A stretch of 61,810 nt of DNA from JAGMXM01 sp964458325 (GTDB taxonomy: Bacteria; Verrucomicrobiota; Verrucomicrobiia; Limisphaerales; UBA1319), in the NCBI GenBank assembly GCA_964458325.1, contig CAYWIM010000013.1, positions 1-61,810 of the forward strand, read 5' to 3'. Below, piece after piece: positions 1-9,033 of the stretch. The notes beneath the pieces were generated by a model. That model did no database searches. It was not told where the DNA came from and saw only the letters and a program-made list of their open reading frames with translations. Each line of letters begins with the position of its first letter. The first letter of the stretch is position 1. The translations under genes and the position numbers were made by a program.

Positions 1-418
1 TCTGCAGCCTGACTTTCTCCAAACCCCGATACCGGGCCTGACGCAGCCCGTGCCCTCGAACCAGCTCGCTCTGCGTTCCTTCCATGGCGTTGCGGTGTTT
101 CATCCGGCGCTGGAACGGCTCGGTCTGCTGCTGCCGACGCCGCCCCTGCAGCACGGTGTTATGCTCCCCCACCACGATCGTGCGGTGCCGCTGCTCCTTC
201 CCCACACATTGCCGCCTGAAGGCACAGCCCTGACAATGCGTGCTGAACTCAAACCGGTAGGTGACCCGGTCCGCATCTTTGTGAACCTGCCCTTGCCCCT
301 GGCTGTGGCGTTGGATGTCCAGGCGGGCGAGCGGGTGCAGTGGCAACTGATCGGCCGGTCGGACTTGCGTTTGTTGCGCCTCGAAGCCCTGTCCCCCACT
401 CGAAAACCGAAAAATTAG
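1..418 (-). pseudogene. IS1182-type transposase, C-terminal fragment
   Basis: A minus-strand frame stays open from base 418 to the left edge, although no complete gene is present. Its translation contains a zinc-finger-like stretch, HCQGCAFRRQC, then RHRTIVVGEHN, RRMKHRNAMEGTQSELVRG and HGLRQARYRGLEKVRLQ. That order (cysteine pairs, then E-G-T-Q-S-E-L and R-A-R-Y-R-G) is what I know from the C-terminal DDE domain of IS1182-family transposases. The frame is stopped upstream at 419-421, so the N-terminal part of the transposase is missing and the protein continues leftwards off the window. I read it as an IS remnant abutting the Kdo transferase gene. The left inverted repeat cannot be placed. 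Confidence 0.6.
236..418 (+). CDS. Possible small AbrB-like protein (60 aa), doubtful
   Basis: This short plus-strand frame starts at an ATG at 236 and ends at a TAG at 418. The product contains GDPVRIFVNLPLPLA and AGERVQWQLIGRSDLRLLRLE, which resembles small AbrB/MazE-like proteins found beside insertion sequences. It lies exactly antisense, codon on codon, to the transposase fragment, so an open mirror frame could arise by chance. I cannot decide between a real gene and a shadow, and keep it at low confidence. Confidence 0.25.
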   Translation: MRAELKPVGDPVRIFVNLPLPLAVALDVQAGERVQWQLIGRSDLRLLRLEALSPTRKPKN

Positions 419-546
419 TCAGAACGGTTTTTCAGCAGAATCTATTTAAACCCCATTGTTTCGATCGGGGACTGGGCCTGCAAATTCGCGCTGTCAGCCG
501 GGATCCATCTATGCCAGAAATAGGCAGCCGGGTGTGCCCGGCGCGG

Positions 547-1890
547 ATGAACAGCGTGCGCGCATGCTACAACGCGGTGTTTGCGAGCGGCTTTCTGGCG
601 CTCTCGCCGTACTATTTTTTGCGGCTGGTCCGGCGGGGCAACTGGCGGAACGGGTTCGGCCAGCGCTGGGGCCGCTATGACGAATCGCTGAAGAAGCGGC
701 TGCAGCGTCCGCCTTTGTTCTGGATGCACGCCGTCAGCGTCGGCGAAGTCAACGTAGCCCTCGCGCTGCTCGAGACGCTGCGCGAGCGGCTCCCGGATCG
801 CGGGTGGCTGATGTCTACCACCACCACCACCGGCATGGCCGAGCTCGAGCGGAAGCTGCCGCCGGAAGTCGATCGAATCTATTACCCCGTCGACTGGCGC
901 GCTGGCGTCCGGCGGGCGCTGGCTGCATTCCCTCCCCAGGCGTTCATTCTGCTCGAGGCCGAGATCTGGCCCAACTTTCTCTGGGAGCTGGCGGACCGCG
1001 GCGTGCCCGCGTTTCTGGTGAACGCCCGCATGTCGGACCGGTCGTCCCGCCGCTACGGCAGATTCGGCCCGCTCTTCCGCCCCTTGTTCGCGGGATTTCG
1101 CGGCGTGGGGGTCCAGAACCGGGCCGATGCGGATCGGCTGCGCACGCTGGGTGTCCGCGATGCCGCCCTGCATATCACCGGGAATTTGAAGTTCGACGCC
1201 GCGTGCCGGCCGATGCGCCCCGGGGTGGATGCCCCGGCCTTGCTGCGCGCGTTGGGGGTTGCGCCCGGCGCCCCGATCCTCGTTGCCGGCAGCACTCATG
1301 CGGGGGAGGAGGCCATTTTGGCCGAGGCATGCGGCCGGCTCCGCGGGCGTTTTCCGGATCTCTTTCTCGTGCTGGTGCCGCGGCATTTTGAACGGGCGGG
1401 CGATGTCAGCCGCGAGCTGGCAGCCCGGGGAGTGCGATTTGTCCGCCGCACCGAGATCGGCGACCCGCCGCGCCAGGCGCCCGGCCCGCTTTCCTGCCTG
1501 CTGGTGGATACGACCGGCGAGCTGACCCGATTTTACGCGGCAGCCGATCTGGTGTTCGTCGGCAAGAGCCTCACGGCTGAAGGCGGGCAAAACCCGATCG
1601 AGCCGGGCGGGCTGGGCAAGGCCATGGTGTTCGGACCGCACATGGAGAACTTCGCCGCGATCGCGCAGGCTTTCGTCCAAGGGGAAGGGGCTGTTCAGGT
1701 CCGTGACGCGGCGGAACTCGAGCGGGTGTTGTCGGAATTGCTGGCCGATCCCCGGAGGCGCCAAATCCTGGGCGAGCGCGCCCAAGCCATCGTCGAATCC
1801 AACCGCGGCGCAGTGGCACGCACGGCGGAGATGATCATCGAGGGCCTCCGCGGCGGCATCGAGCAGCATCCATCGGCAACGGTGGATTGA
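547..1890 (+). CDS. waaA: 3-deoxy-D-manno-octulosonic acid (Kdo) transferase
   Basis: Transfers Kdo from CMP-Kdo to lipid IVA at the inner face of the cytoplasmic membrane, building the inner core of lipopolysaccharide. The product (447 aa from ATG 547, near the family length of about 425) has an N-terminal hydrophobic anchor, then the GT30 motif HAVSVGE, the LLEAEIWPNF motif, the nucleotide-sugar region NLKFD, and the C-terminal GGQNPIEP motif (usually GGHNxLEP). ATG 511 would add 12 residues and is possible. The frame is open back to 340, but that extension overlaps the IS remnant and has no family counterpart. The gene stands alone on the plus strand. Its presence implies a Gram-negative outer membrane with LPS. 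Confidence 0.93.
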   Translation: MNSVRACYNAVFASGFLALSPYYFLRLVRRGNWRNGFGQRWGRYDESLKKRLQRPPLFWMHAVSVGEVNVALALLETLRERLPDRGWLMSTTTTTGMAELERKLPPEVDRIYYPVDWRAGVRRALAAFPPQAFILLEAEIWPNFLWELADRGVPAFLVNARMSDRSSRRYGRFGPLFRPLFAGFRGVGVQNRADADRLRTLGVRDAALHITGNLKFDAACRPMRPGVDAPALLRALGVAPGAPILVAGSTHAGEEAILAEACGRLRGRFPDLFLVLVPRHFERAGDVSRELAARGVRFVRRTEIGDPPRQAPGPLSCLLVDTTGELTRFYAAADLVFVGKSLTAEGGQNPIEPGGLGKAMVFGPHMENFAAIAQAFVQGEGAVQVRDAAELERVLSELLADPRRRQILGERAQAIVESNRGAVARTAEMIIEGLRGGIEQHPSATVD

Positions 1891-1897
1891 GGGAGCC

Positions 1898-1920
1898 GGC
1901 CCGCAGAATCCCTGCGGGCC
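1898..1920. terminator. Candidate hairpin between convergent genes
   Basis: A perfect 9-bp stem, GGCCCGCAG/CTGCGGGCC, with a 5-nt loop lies in the 43-bp gap between the converging waaA and pseudouridine synthase genes. No T tract follows on either strand, so intrinsic termination is only a suggestion. Confidence 0.4.
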
Positions 1921-1933
1921 GCCCGCGCCGGGG

Positions 1934-2494
1934 CTAATCACGCTGCGGCTCAGACTCGGCAGGTATCTGCCTCCACTGCCCGGCCTGCAGACCAGCCAGT
2001 TCCCAGGGGCCAACTTGAACTCGAATCAGCCGCAGAGTCGGATGGCCAATGGCCGCGGTCATGCGTCGGACCTGCCGGTTGCGGCCTTCCATCAACGCGA
2101 GCGCGATCCAGCAATCGGGCACGTTCTTCCGGAAGCGAATGGGGGGCAGGCGGGGAGGGACCGCCGGGGGCGGATCGAGTCGCCAGACACGGCATGGCCG
2201 TGTCCGGTGATCCTGGATTCGCACGCCTCGGGCGAGCCGATCGAGCGCGCTGGCCGAGGGAATGCGCTCGACCTGGGCCCAATAGACCCGCTCGTGGCCG
2301 CACGCTGGATCCAGGAGCCAGCGGACCCAACGCGGATCGTCGCTCAACAGCAGCAATCCCTCCGAATCCGCATCGAGCCGCCCGATCGGATACACCCCGG
2401 CTGGAAAACCGAATTCAGCCAGCACTCGATTTGGAGAACCGTCGGCGGTGAATCGTGTGAGCACCCCGCAGGGCTTGTGAAAGAGGATCAACAT
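1934..2494 (-). CDS. rluE: 23S rRNA pseudouridine synthase, RluE-like
   Basis: Isomerises a uridine of 23S rRNA to pseudouridine; the RluE group acts on U2457 in E. coli numbering. The 186-residue product begins MLILFHKPCGVLTRFT, has the RsuA/RluE motif IGRLDADSEGLLLLSDD with the catalytic aspartate in RLDAD, and ends with the family's GRNRQVRRMTAAIGHPTLRLIR. I chose ATG 2494 because the family starts directly with the xxFxKPxGV strand. The longer frame to 2584 adds a low-complexity arginine-rich stretch. There is no S4 domain, as expected for RluE. The gene lies 14 bp downstream of a secreted-protein gene on the same strand. Confidence 0.85.
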   Translation of the reverse strand: MLILFHKPCGVLTRFTADGSPNRVLAEFGFPAGVYPIGRLDADSEGLLLLSDDPRWVRWLLDPACGHERVYWAQVERIPSASALDRLARGVRIQDHRTRPCRVWRLDPPPAVPPRLPPIRFRKNVPDCWIALALMEGRNRQVRRMTAAIGHPTLRLIRVQVGPWELAGLQAGQWRQIPAESEPQRD

Positions 2495-2508
2495 GGCCAC
2501 CCTGCGCC

Positions 2509-3519
2509 CTACTCCGGCCCAGCGGTGCGTGCGCGATAAAAGCGATGCGGGTGGCTGCCGGCACCGGGGTCCAGGCAGAGCCACTCGCCGCTGGCGGGGA
2601 TCGTGTTGGTCTCGATCGCGGTCCAGCGGTTCGATGGCAAGGCGGCGGATGCCTCGAGGACCACCAACTGGCTGGCCTGCCCAAGGACGCGCAGGACGAA
2701 CTGGCTTCCGGCCAGCTTTCCTACCGCTTCCAGGCGGGGCTGCGCCGCGGGCGGGCGGCTGACTTCGATGCGGTAGCGGTCGAACAACATATAATTGTCT
2801 CCGGGTGCTTCCCTGTTCCGGATCGCCCAGACGGCATCCACATCTCCCAGGTTCAACGGGTGGCTGACGGTGGTGATAGGGAGGTTCGTCGTGAGGGGCT
2901 CGCCATCCAGGCTGGCCTGCCAGCGGTTGGCCGTGAAGTCCATCTCGATCGCCAGTTCGTAGAGGATGTCGTTGGTGAAATACTGGCCGGTCGAGACAAA
3001 CTCCTGCCCGTCATCCAGCAGATACGATATGTCCCAAGTCGAATTGTCGAAGTCGACGCTGAAGAGCCGATGCCCATTGGTGTTGTAAACGCTCCAGCGG
3101 AAATCGTCGTAGCTGCCGTTGGACGAGTCGACGATCGCCATCCAGACGGAGAACCGCGCGCGGGCTGGCTCGCCGCTGGCGGGCGTGAAGGCGGCCGGGC
3201 GCCATACATTCAGGAAATCGTTGGTGTCTTCGGGCGGGTTATAGCCGATGAACGCCTGCTGACCTTCGCCGACAAAGGCATTGCTGACCATGCCGTTGCC
3301 GCCGGTGCCGTACCCCACCCAACCCCCTTGCCCGACCAGGGTGTAATCCGGATCGAATCCCTCCGAAACCTCGAACCCGGTCGAGTAAAGGACCACGAGG
3401 TCGTTGCTCTGAGCCGATGCGGCGCAGGCGGCGGCCAAGCCCATCCACAACCCGAGAACCGCCGCTCCCACACGGCACAACATCGGAGATCGATCCGAAT
3501 GCAAGTTGGTTTTCATCAT
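2509..3519 (-). CDS. Secreted LamG/concanavalin-like protein
   Basis: Not assignable to a characterised protein. The 336-residue product from ATG 3519 (ATG 3516 is equally possible) has a signal peptide with hydrophobic core AAVLGLWMGLAAACA and a cut near ASAQS. The mature part is rich in aromatic, Asn, Asp and Gly residues, with beta-strand-like segments (ARFSVWMAIVDSSNGSYDD, ITTVSHPLNLGDVDAVWAIRN) typical of a concanavalin-like sandwich. The C-terminus resembles a short beta module that Verrucomicrobiota often append to exported proteins. Probably exported to the periplasm or cell surface. It is preceded by the DUF6600 lipoprotein on the same strand with a 106-bp gap. Confidence 0.6.
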   Translation of the reverse strand: MMKTNLHSDRSPMLCRVGAAVLGLWMGLAAACAASAQSNDLVVLYSTGFEVSEGFDPDYTLVGQGGWVGYGTGGNGMVSNAFVGEGQQAFIGYNPPEDTNDFLNVWRPAAFTPASGEPARARFSVWMAIVDSSNGSYDDFRWSVYNTNGHRLFSVDFDNSTWDISYLLDDGQEFVSTGQYFTNDILYELAIEMDFTANRWQASLDGEPLTTNLPITTVSHPLNLGDVDAVWAIRNREAPGDNYMLFDRYRIEVSRPPAAQPRLEAVGKLAGSQFVLRVLGQASQLVVLEASAALPSNRWTAIETNTIPASGEWLCLDPGAGSHPHRFYRARTAGPE

Positions 3520-3625
3520 GCCCACTGAAGATCCGAACTCGACCGGGGGGCAGCTGGGCCGACCCGGAGCGGCGCTCGATCTCCGCCGGGCCCGCTGGGC
3601 CTGCTGTTGGCAACCGATCCGGACT

Positions 3626-5830
3626 CTACTCATTGCGCTTGGGATCGCTCCCGTTCGATGGCTGGCCCGCCGGCGCCGGCGCCGCCCGGGGAACTATCGC
3701 CGGCCGGACATTCACGTTCGCCGGAGGAGCGCTCACTCTTGCAGGGGCCGACTGGACGGCTCGAGGGGCTGCCGCCGCCGGAGCGACCGGCTGAATCCTC
3801 ACGGGCGTCGGCGCCACGCTCGGGCGAGGCGCAGCTACGGCGGGACGCGACATCGGCGCAACCGCGGCGGGGGATGACGGGGCGATCGCACGCGGCTCGA
3901 TCCGGGGCGCTGAGTAGGAGGTTTGCGGCGCCAAGCCAGGTGTGCGGGCCGGCGCCGATATGTTGGGCGATGCCGCAGGCGGGGAGTAGCGGACCGCGGG
4001 CGCCGGAGACACGGATCGAGGCGTCGTCACGCTCGGCGCCGATCGATACTCGACCGCTGGCTTGCTCGAATCCATCCGATACGAGGCCGAGGGAGCGATC
4101 GACGGCTGTGCGCGGGGCGCGGTTGGCGCAATGGTCCGGCTTGGCGCGGCCGACGGAGGCGCCGACCGAGTCGATGGGGCCGACGGGGTGGTCCGAGGCG
4201 CCTGAACGGTCCTGATTGGGGGCGATTGGATCGAAGGCGTCTTCGAGACCTCCGATCGCGATGAGGCGGGCGGAGGGGCGCTCGAGGCGCTGGCGGGCGC
4301 GGGCGCCGCGGCCCCCGCGGGAGCAGGGGTGAGCGAGGAGATGGGCGGCGTCGAGGAACGGGTCTGGACGGGCCGCCGGGTCGATGCAGCGGGGGTGCTG
4401 CGGGATGCCTCGGATCGGGTTGCGCTGGCTGACCGGGTTGTGGGGACTGCGGGCATGGTGGGGATGGGCCTGGCATCCTGCGTCCGGGATGCCGAAGGGG
4501 CCGTGCGCGAGGGGGTGCCTCCCCCGGCCATGGAGGCCGGACGACTGCTTGATGCTTCCGGGAGCCGTGCCCTGTGGATGACCGTCGATCCGCCTTGTCG
4601 TTCGGGGACGTCCGGCTTCATGGAGCGGCCCGGAGAGGCCGGCATGTCACGCAGGGTGGCCTTGCGAATTTCGGACCGGGCCGTGCCGGGCAGGCGCTGG
4701 GGATCGATCCCACGATTGTGCACGATGTCTCGCCGGGGCCCCTCGGTAAAGTCGTTGACCACCCTCGAGCCGTGATAGACGTCATCCGCCCGCGGCCCCG
4801 AGAGGCGATAGCGCCGGGGGTGATGATCCCAGAGATGGCCATGATCCACGAATGTGAACGAGAACGCAGTCATCCCGAAATCGAATCCCCAGCCGTAGCT
4901 GACGCCGAGGTAGGTGAATCCGTGCGGGTGGTAATACGACATGGGAGGCAGGGGGGCCCAGCCGCAGTAGGACGAATGGGTCCGCCAGAAGACCCAGGAA
5001 GGTCCCCAGACCCGATCCGGCCACCAAAGCCAGCCGTAATGAGCGTGGCGCCACCATCGCCCGTAATGGAATGGAGCCCATCCCCACGAATAATCCGACT
5101 GCCAGTACCACCCGGCATCGGTGTAGTACCATCGACCTGCGTCGCAATACGGCCGCCACTCGGGTGCGGCGACCGCCGCGGTCGGCCTCCAGCACCAGCC
5201 GTATCCGGGGATGTCCATCCAGGCTCCATACGGCGAGAGGGTCGCGTAAAAATCGGATGCCAGCGAAGTTGCCGGGGGTGTGGTGTAGACCACCTGCGGC
5301 TGAACGGCCGCCGCGGCCAGAGCCGCGGCGGGGGCTTCGGTCACGGGAGCGAAGGCCGGAGCTTGCGCGGCCACCGCCGTCGCCGGAGATGCGACCTGCG
5401 CGTCCCGCCCGCGCTGGATCAGTACTGTGGTGACCGACGCCGGCGTTCCCAGGTCATGGAGGTAGACCAGCTCCTCGGCCGTGGGCTCGGATGGAACCGC
5501 CAGATTCGCGACGTAGGCCAGCATGACGGATTCCTCGACGCCGGACTGCGCCAGCCGGGCGACCTCCTGGACGGCGGGCGAGAGCGCGGCCACTGTCGCG
5601 GGCAGGGATTGAACCGCGAGCGGCGCATTCGGATCCAGGGCCTCGGCCAAGGGAACCGGCGGCGGGACAACCGCTGCCGGCGCAACCGGCGTGGGAGCCA
5701 CCGCAATGGTCTGGCTCGAGATCGGAGGCGAGACCGCCTGTTGCGTGCCGGACTTGTCGCTGGCACAGCCGCAGGCGACCACCCAAACGCCTGCCATTGT
5801 CAGGCCGAGCCGGGAGAAAATCGTTTGCAT
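3626..5830 (-). CDS. DUF6600-type lipoprotein with low-complexity tail
   Basis: Function unknown. The 734-residue product starts with a lipoprotein-like signal whose lipobox cysteine is near residue 20 (WVVAC). An Ala/Pro-rich linker follows. Residues about 195-350 form a Trp/Tyr-rich domain with repeated motifs such as YGAWMDIPGYGWCWRP, WRPYCDAGRWYYTDAGW and WGWAPFHYGRWW, which I recognise as the DUF6600 type (Y-G-x-W ... G-x-W-x-x-T). The last 350 residues are almost only Ser, Pro, Ala, Arg and Thr and look disordered, perhaps wall- or LPS-interacting. Antisense frames on the plus strand are long because of this composition and are not genes. It lies 105 bp downstream of the mscS gene. Confidence 0.7.
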   Translation of the reverse strand: MQTIFSRLGLTMAGVWVVACGCASDKSGTQQAVSPPISSQTIAVAPTPVAPAAVVPPPVPLAEALDPNAPLAVQSLPATVAALSPAVQEVARLAQSGVEESVMLAYVANLAVPSEPTAEELVYLHDLGTPASVTTVLIQRGRDAQVASPATAVAAQAPAFAPVTEAPAAALAAAAVQPQVVYTTPPATSLASDFYATLSPYGAWMDIPGYGWCWRPTAAVAAPEWRPYCDAGRWYYTDAGWYWQSDYSWGWAPFHYGRWWRHAHYGWLWWPDRVWGPSWVFWRTHSSYCGWAPLPPMSYYHPHGFTYLGVSYGWGFDFGMTAFSFTFVDHGHLWDHHPRRYRLSGPRADDVYHGSRVVNDFTEGPRRDIVHNRGIDPQRLPGTARSEIRKATLRDMPASPGRSMKPDVPERQGGSTVIHRARLPEASSSRPASMAGGGTPSRTAPSASRTQDARPIPTMPAVPTTRSASATRSEASRSTPAASTRRPVQTRSSTPPISSLTPAPAGAAAPAPASASSAPPPASSRSEVSKTPSIQSPPIRTVQAPRTTPSAPSTRSAPPSAAPSRTIAPTAPRAQPSIAPSASYRMDSSKPAVEYRSAPSVTTPRSVSPAPAVRYSPPAASPNISAPARTPGLAPQTSYSAPRIEPRAIAPSSPAAVAPMSRPAVAAPRPSVAPTPVRIQPVAPAAAAPRAVQSAPARVSAPPANVNVRPAIVPRAAPAPAGQPSNGSDPKRNE

Positions 5831-5935
5831 AATCTTGCGGCCGATCGGTTGTCGGCCATTTGAATTCTACCGTCAGCTTACCAGAGGCAGCCCGCCGCGC
5901 CAGCTCCAATCCACGCCATCGCCGGCTGCCGCTGG

Positions 5936-7231
5936 TTATCCAACTGAATGGACTCCCGGAGGCCCCTCGGTATTCACCCCCCTGCCGACCTTCCACTCGG
6001 AGTCCTGCTTGACATAGAGCGTTCGCGTGGGGAAGGCGAAGCCGATCCCGGCGCGATCGAACCGATCCTTGATGGCCAGGTTCATCTCGCCGAGCCCGGC
6101 CAGGAAGGCCTGGTAGTCCGTGTTCTTCCACCAGTAGACCACCTCGAAATTCAGCGAGGAATCGGCGAAGCGATTGAAGGTGATCCAGACGTCATGGGTC
6201 ATCGGATGGCCGCGGTAGACTTCGGCCAGAATCTGCTGCGCCAACTTCACCCGATCGGCGGGGGTGTCATACGTGATCCCGATCTCCTGGACGATCCGGA
6301 TGTTGGGGCGGCGGGTGACGTTGACGATGATGGCGCTGCCCATCGTCTTGTTGGGGACGGTGATCAAGTGTCCATCGGCATTCCGAACCCGGGTGCTGCG
6401 CAGGCCGATGCCCTCGACCACGCCATCGACGCTTTCGAGGCGGATGCGATCGCCGATCTGGAAAGGCTTATCGAGGTAGACGGCGACGGCGCCAAAGAGG
6501 TTGCTGAGCGTGTCCTGGGCGGCCAGCCCGACGGCGAGGCCGCCGATCGACAGCGAGGCCAGCAGGCTGGTGATGTTCATCCCCAGGTTTTGCGTCGTCA
6601 GCAGCACCGCCACCACGACGATGAACCCCTTCAGGCTCCGGCGGATCACTGGGAGCAAGTGGTCGGCGAAGAGGCGGTCGGAGGCCGCCGCCGACCTCCG
6701 CTGCCAGAAATCCAGGATCACGTCCACCAGCTTGAGCGTCACATAGGTAAGCGATCCAGCCACCGCCAGCTTCAATCCCATCGAGAGATACCGGTTGATC
6801 CACTCGGGCCAGGTAAACAGGTTCAATCCGATGTGCAGCAGAACCACGAAACAGACCACCTTGACCGGCCCCGCAAGCAGCTGGATCAGCAGATCGTCCA
6901 GCGAGGTGCGCGTGCGCGCCGCCCACCGCTCGAGCCAGCGGCGCGCGACTCGGTCCACCAGCTTCGCCAGGTAGAACGCCAGCAGGATATAACAGGCCGA
7001 TGCCAGCCAGCGGTAAAGAGGGTTTCCCAGCAGCTCGTAGCCCAGCCAGGACACTCGGTCCAAGCCGAAGATCCAGGCCGAGGAAACCGCTGGGGCGGAC
7101 GGGGCGGCGACGGCCTCGACGCCGGGCGCGGTGGGGTCGATGCCGGCGGGCTGGGCAGCCCCGAGCCGGATCGCGGCCAGGGGGACCACCGCCGCGCATC
7201 GGCCGATCCATCGGAGTGCAACGCGTTTCAT
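5936..7231 (-). CDS. MscS-family mechanosensitive ion channel
   Basis: A membrane channel protein that would open under tension and release solutes during hypo-osmotic shock. The 431-residue product starts at ATG 7231 with a signal-like hydrophobic segment. It continues with transmembrane segments around ASACYILLAFYLAKLVD, VVCFVVLLHIGLNLF and LKGFIVVVAVLLTTQNLG. The pore-lining TM3 reads LLASLSIGGLAVGLAAQDTL, followed by the beta-domain signature DKPFQIGDRIRLESVDGVVE and NKTMGSAIIVNVTRR. The alternate start at 7441 overlaps the groEL terminator and adds an unrelated basic stretch. The gene has its own 125-bp upstream region after the groESL terminator. Confidence 0.9.
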   Translation of the reverse strand: MKRVALRWIGRCAAVVPLAAIRLGAAQPAGIDPTAPGVEAVAAPSAPAVSSAWIFGLDRVSWLGYELLGNPLYRWLASACYILLAFYLAKLVDRVARRWLERWAARTRTSLDDLLIQLLAGPVKVVCFVVLLHIGLNLFTWPEWINRYLSMGLKLAVAGSLTYVTLKLVDVILDFWQRRSAAASDRLFADHLLPVIRRSLKGFIVVVAVLLTTQNLGMNITSLLASLSIGGLAVGLAAQDTLSNLFGAVAVYLDKPFQIGDRIRLESVDGVVEGIGLRSTRVRNADGHLITVPNKTMGSAIIVNVTRRPNIRIVQEIGITYDTPADRVKLAQQILAEVYRGHPMTHDVWITFNRFADSSLNFEVVYWWKNTDYQAFLAGLGEMNLAIKDRFDRAGIGFAFPTRTLYVKQDSEWKVGRGVNTEGPPGVHSVG

Positions 7232-7296
7232 GATCGGGAAATTAAACCGTCCGCCGGGCCATCGACAAGCCCTTCCCCGCGCGATTGGGAGGAACG

Positions 7297-7323
7297 AAAA
7301 AGGGCTGGCCCCACGGCCAGCCC
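7297..7323 (-). terminator. Intrinsic terminator of groESL
   Basis: On the minus strand a perfect 9-bp stem GGGCTGGCC/GGCCAGCCC with a 4-nt loop is followed by five T residues. It sits 34 bp after the groEL stop codon, correctly oriented to end the groES-groEL transcript before mscS. Confidence 0.85.
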
Positions 7324-7356
7324 ATGCAATCCTTTGGATCCGACGGCTCGGATCGA

Positions 7357-8991
7357 TCAGTAGTCCATGCCGCCCATTCCGCCGCCGCCACCGCCGGCCG
7401 GAGCGGGTTTTTCCTTTTCCGGAATCTCGGTGATCAGGCACTCGGTCGTGAGGAGGAGCCCGGCGATCGACGCCGCGTTCTGCAGGGCGATCCGGGTGAC
7501 CTTCTTGGGATCGACCACGCCAGCCTTCACGAGATCCTCGTAGTCGCCGGTCGCGACGTTGTAGCCCTCGTTGGCCTTGCGGCGCTTGACCTCCTGGACC
7601 ACCACCGAGCCTTCCACGCCCGCGTTGTCGGCCAGGGCGCGCAGCGGCTCCTCGATGGACCGTTTCACGATGTCGGCGCCGATCATTTCATCGCCTTCGA
7701 GCTTGGTCGCCTCGATGGCGCTCAGGCAGCGCAGCAGGGCCACGCCGCCGCCGGGCACGATCCCTTCCTCGACCGCAGCGCGCGTCGCATGGAGGGCGTC
7801 CTCGACCCGGGCCTTCTTCTCCTTCATCTCGGTCTCGGTGGCGGCGCCGACGTTGATGACGGCCACACCGCCCGCGAGCTTGGCGAGCCGTTCCTGGAGC
7901 TTCTCGCGGTCGTAATCCGAGGTGGTTTCCTCGATCTGACGGCGGATCTGGTTGACGCGGCCCTGGATGTCGGACGACTTGCCGTGGCCCTCGACAATGG
8001 TCGTGTTCTCCTTCTCGACCGTGACGGACTTGGCTCGGCCGAGGTCATCGAGCGTCACGTTCTCGAGCTTGATCCCGAGATCTTCCGTGATGCACTTGCC
8101 GCCGGTGAGGATGGCGATGTCCTCGAGCATGGCCTTGCGGCGGTCGCCGAATCCGGGGGCCTTGACGGCGCAGACATTGAGTGTGCCGCGGAGCTTATTG
8201 ACCACCAGGGTGGCCAGGGCCTCGCCCTCGACCTCCTCGGCGATGAGGAGCAGCGGCTTGCCGATCTTGGCGACCTTCTCCAGGAGCGGCAGGAGGTCTT
8301 TAAGGCTGCTGATCTTCTTCTCGAACACGAGGATGTAGGCGTCTTCGAGCCGGGCTTCCATCGTCTCCGCGTTGGTGATGAAATAGGGCGACAGATACCC
8401 TTTGTCGAACTGCATGCCCTCGACCACCTCGAGGGTGGTCTCGATGGACTTGGCCTCTTCGACCGTGATCGTGCCGTCCTTGCCGACCTTGTCCATGGCG
8501 TCGGCGATGATCTCGCCGATGGTGGTGTCCCAGTTGGCGGACACGGTGGCCACCTGCTTGATTTCCTCCTTGTCCTTGACCTTCTTGGAGATCTTGGCCA
8601 GCTGTTCGACCGCGGCCTCGACAGCCTTGAGGATGCCGCGCTGCAGGCTGATCGGGTTGGCCCCGGCGGTGACGTTCTTCAAGCCGGCCTGGAAGATGGC
8701 CTCGGCCAGAACGGTGGCGGTGGTGGTGCCGTCGCCCGCGGCGTCGCTGGTCTTGCTGGCGACCTCGCGAACCATCTGGGCGCCCATGTTTTCATAGGGA
8801 TCCTTGAGCTCGATCTCCTTGGCGACCGTCACGCCGTCCTTGGTGACGGTTGGGGACCCGAACTTCTTGTCGAGAACGACGTTGCGGCCCTTGGGACCCA
8901 AGGTCGCCTTGACGGCTCGCGAGAGTTGTTGGACACCGCGCAGCAAGGCCTGCCGAGCGGCTTCTTCGAAAATCAATTGTTTGGCTGCCAT
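7357..8991 (-). CDS. groEL: Chaperonin GroEL (60 kDa)
   Basis: Forms the double-ring ATP-dependent folding chamber of the cytoplasm with GroES. The 544-residue product has normal family length. It begins MAAKQLIFEEAARQALLRG, carries the nucleotide-binding motif DGTTTATVLAEAI, the conserved AVEEGIVPGGGVALLR segment, and ends with the Gly/Met-rich tail GGGGGGMGGMDY. It is second in the groES-groEL operon, 42 bp downstream of groES, and is closed by an intrinsic terminator. The large plus-strand frame across this gene is antisense only. Confidence 0.99.
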   Translation of the reverse strand: MAAKQLIFEEAARQALLRGVQQLSRAVKATLGPKGRNVVLDKKFGSPTVTKDGVTVAKEIELKDPYENMGAQMVREVASKTSDAAGDGTTTATVLAEAIFQAGLKNVTAGANPISLQRGILKAVEAAVEQLAKISKKVKDKEEIKQVATVSANWDTTIGEIIADAMDKVGKDGTITVEEAKSIETTLEVVEGMQFDKGYLSPYFITNAETMEARLEDAYILVFEKKISSLKDLLPLLEKVAKIGKPLLLIAEEVEGEALATLVVNKLRGTLNVCAVKAPGFGDRRKAMLEDIAILTGGKCITEDLGIKLENVTLDDLGRAKSVTVEKENTTIVEGHGKSSDIQGRVNQIRRQIEETTSDYDREKLQERLAKLAGGVAVINVGAATETEMKEKKARVEDALHATRAAVEEGIVPGGGVALLRCLSAIEATKLEGDEMIGADIVKRSIEEPLRALADNAGVEGSVVVQEVKRRKANEGYNVATGDYEDLVKAGVVDPKKVTRIALQNAASIAGLLLTTECLITEIPEKEKPAPAGGGGGGMGGMDY

Positions 8992-9033
8992 ATGATAATG
9001 CTCCTGATGATGCTCCTGGTTCGTGGGTCGGGG

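Noticed and set aside
4574..5863. A 429-residue plus-strand frame
   Set aside because: It is antisense to the DUF6600-type lipoprotein and has no recognisable domain.
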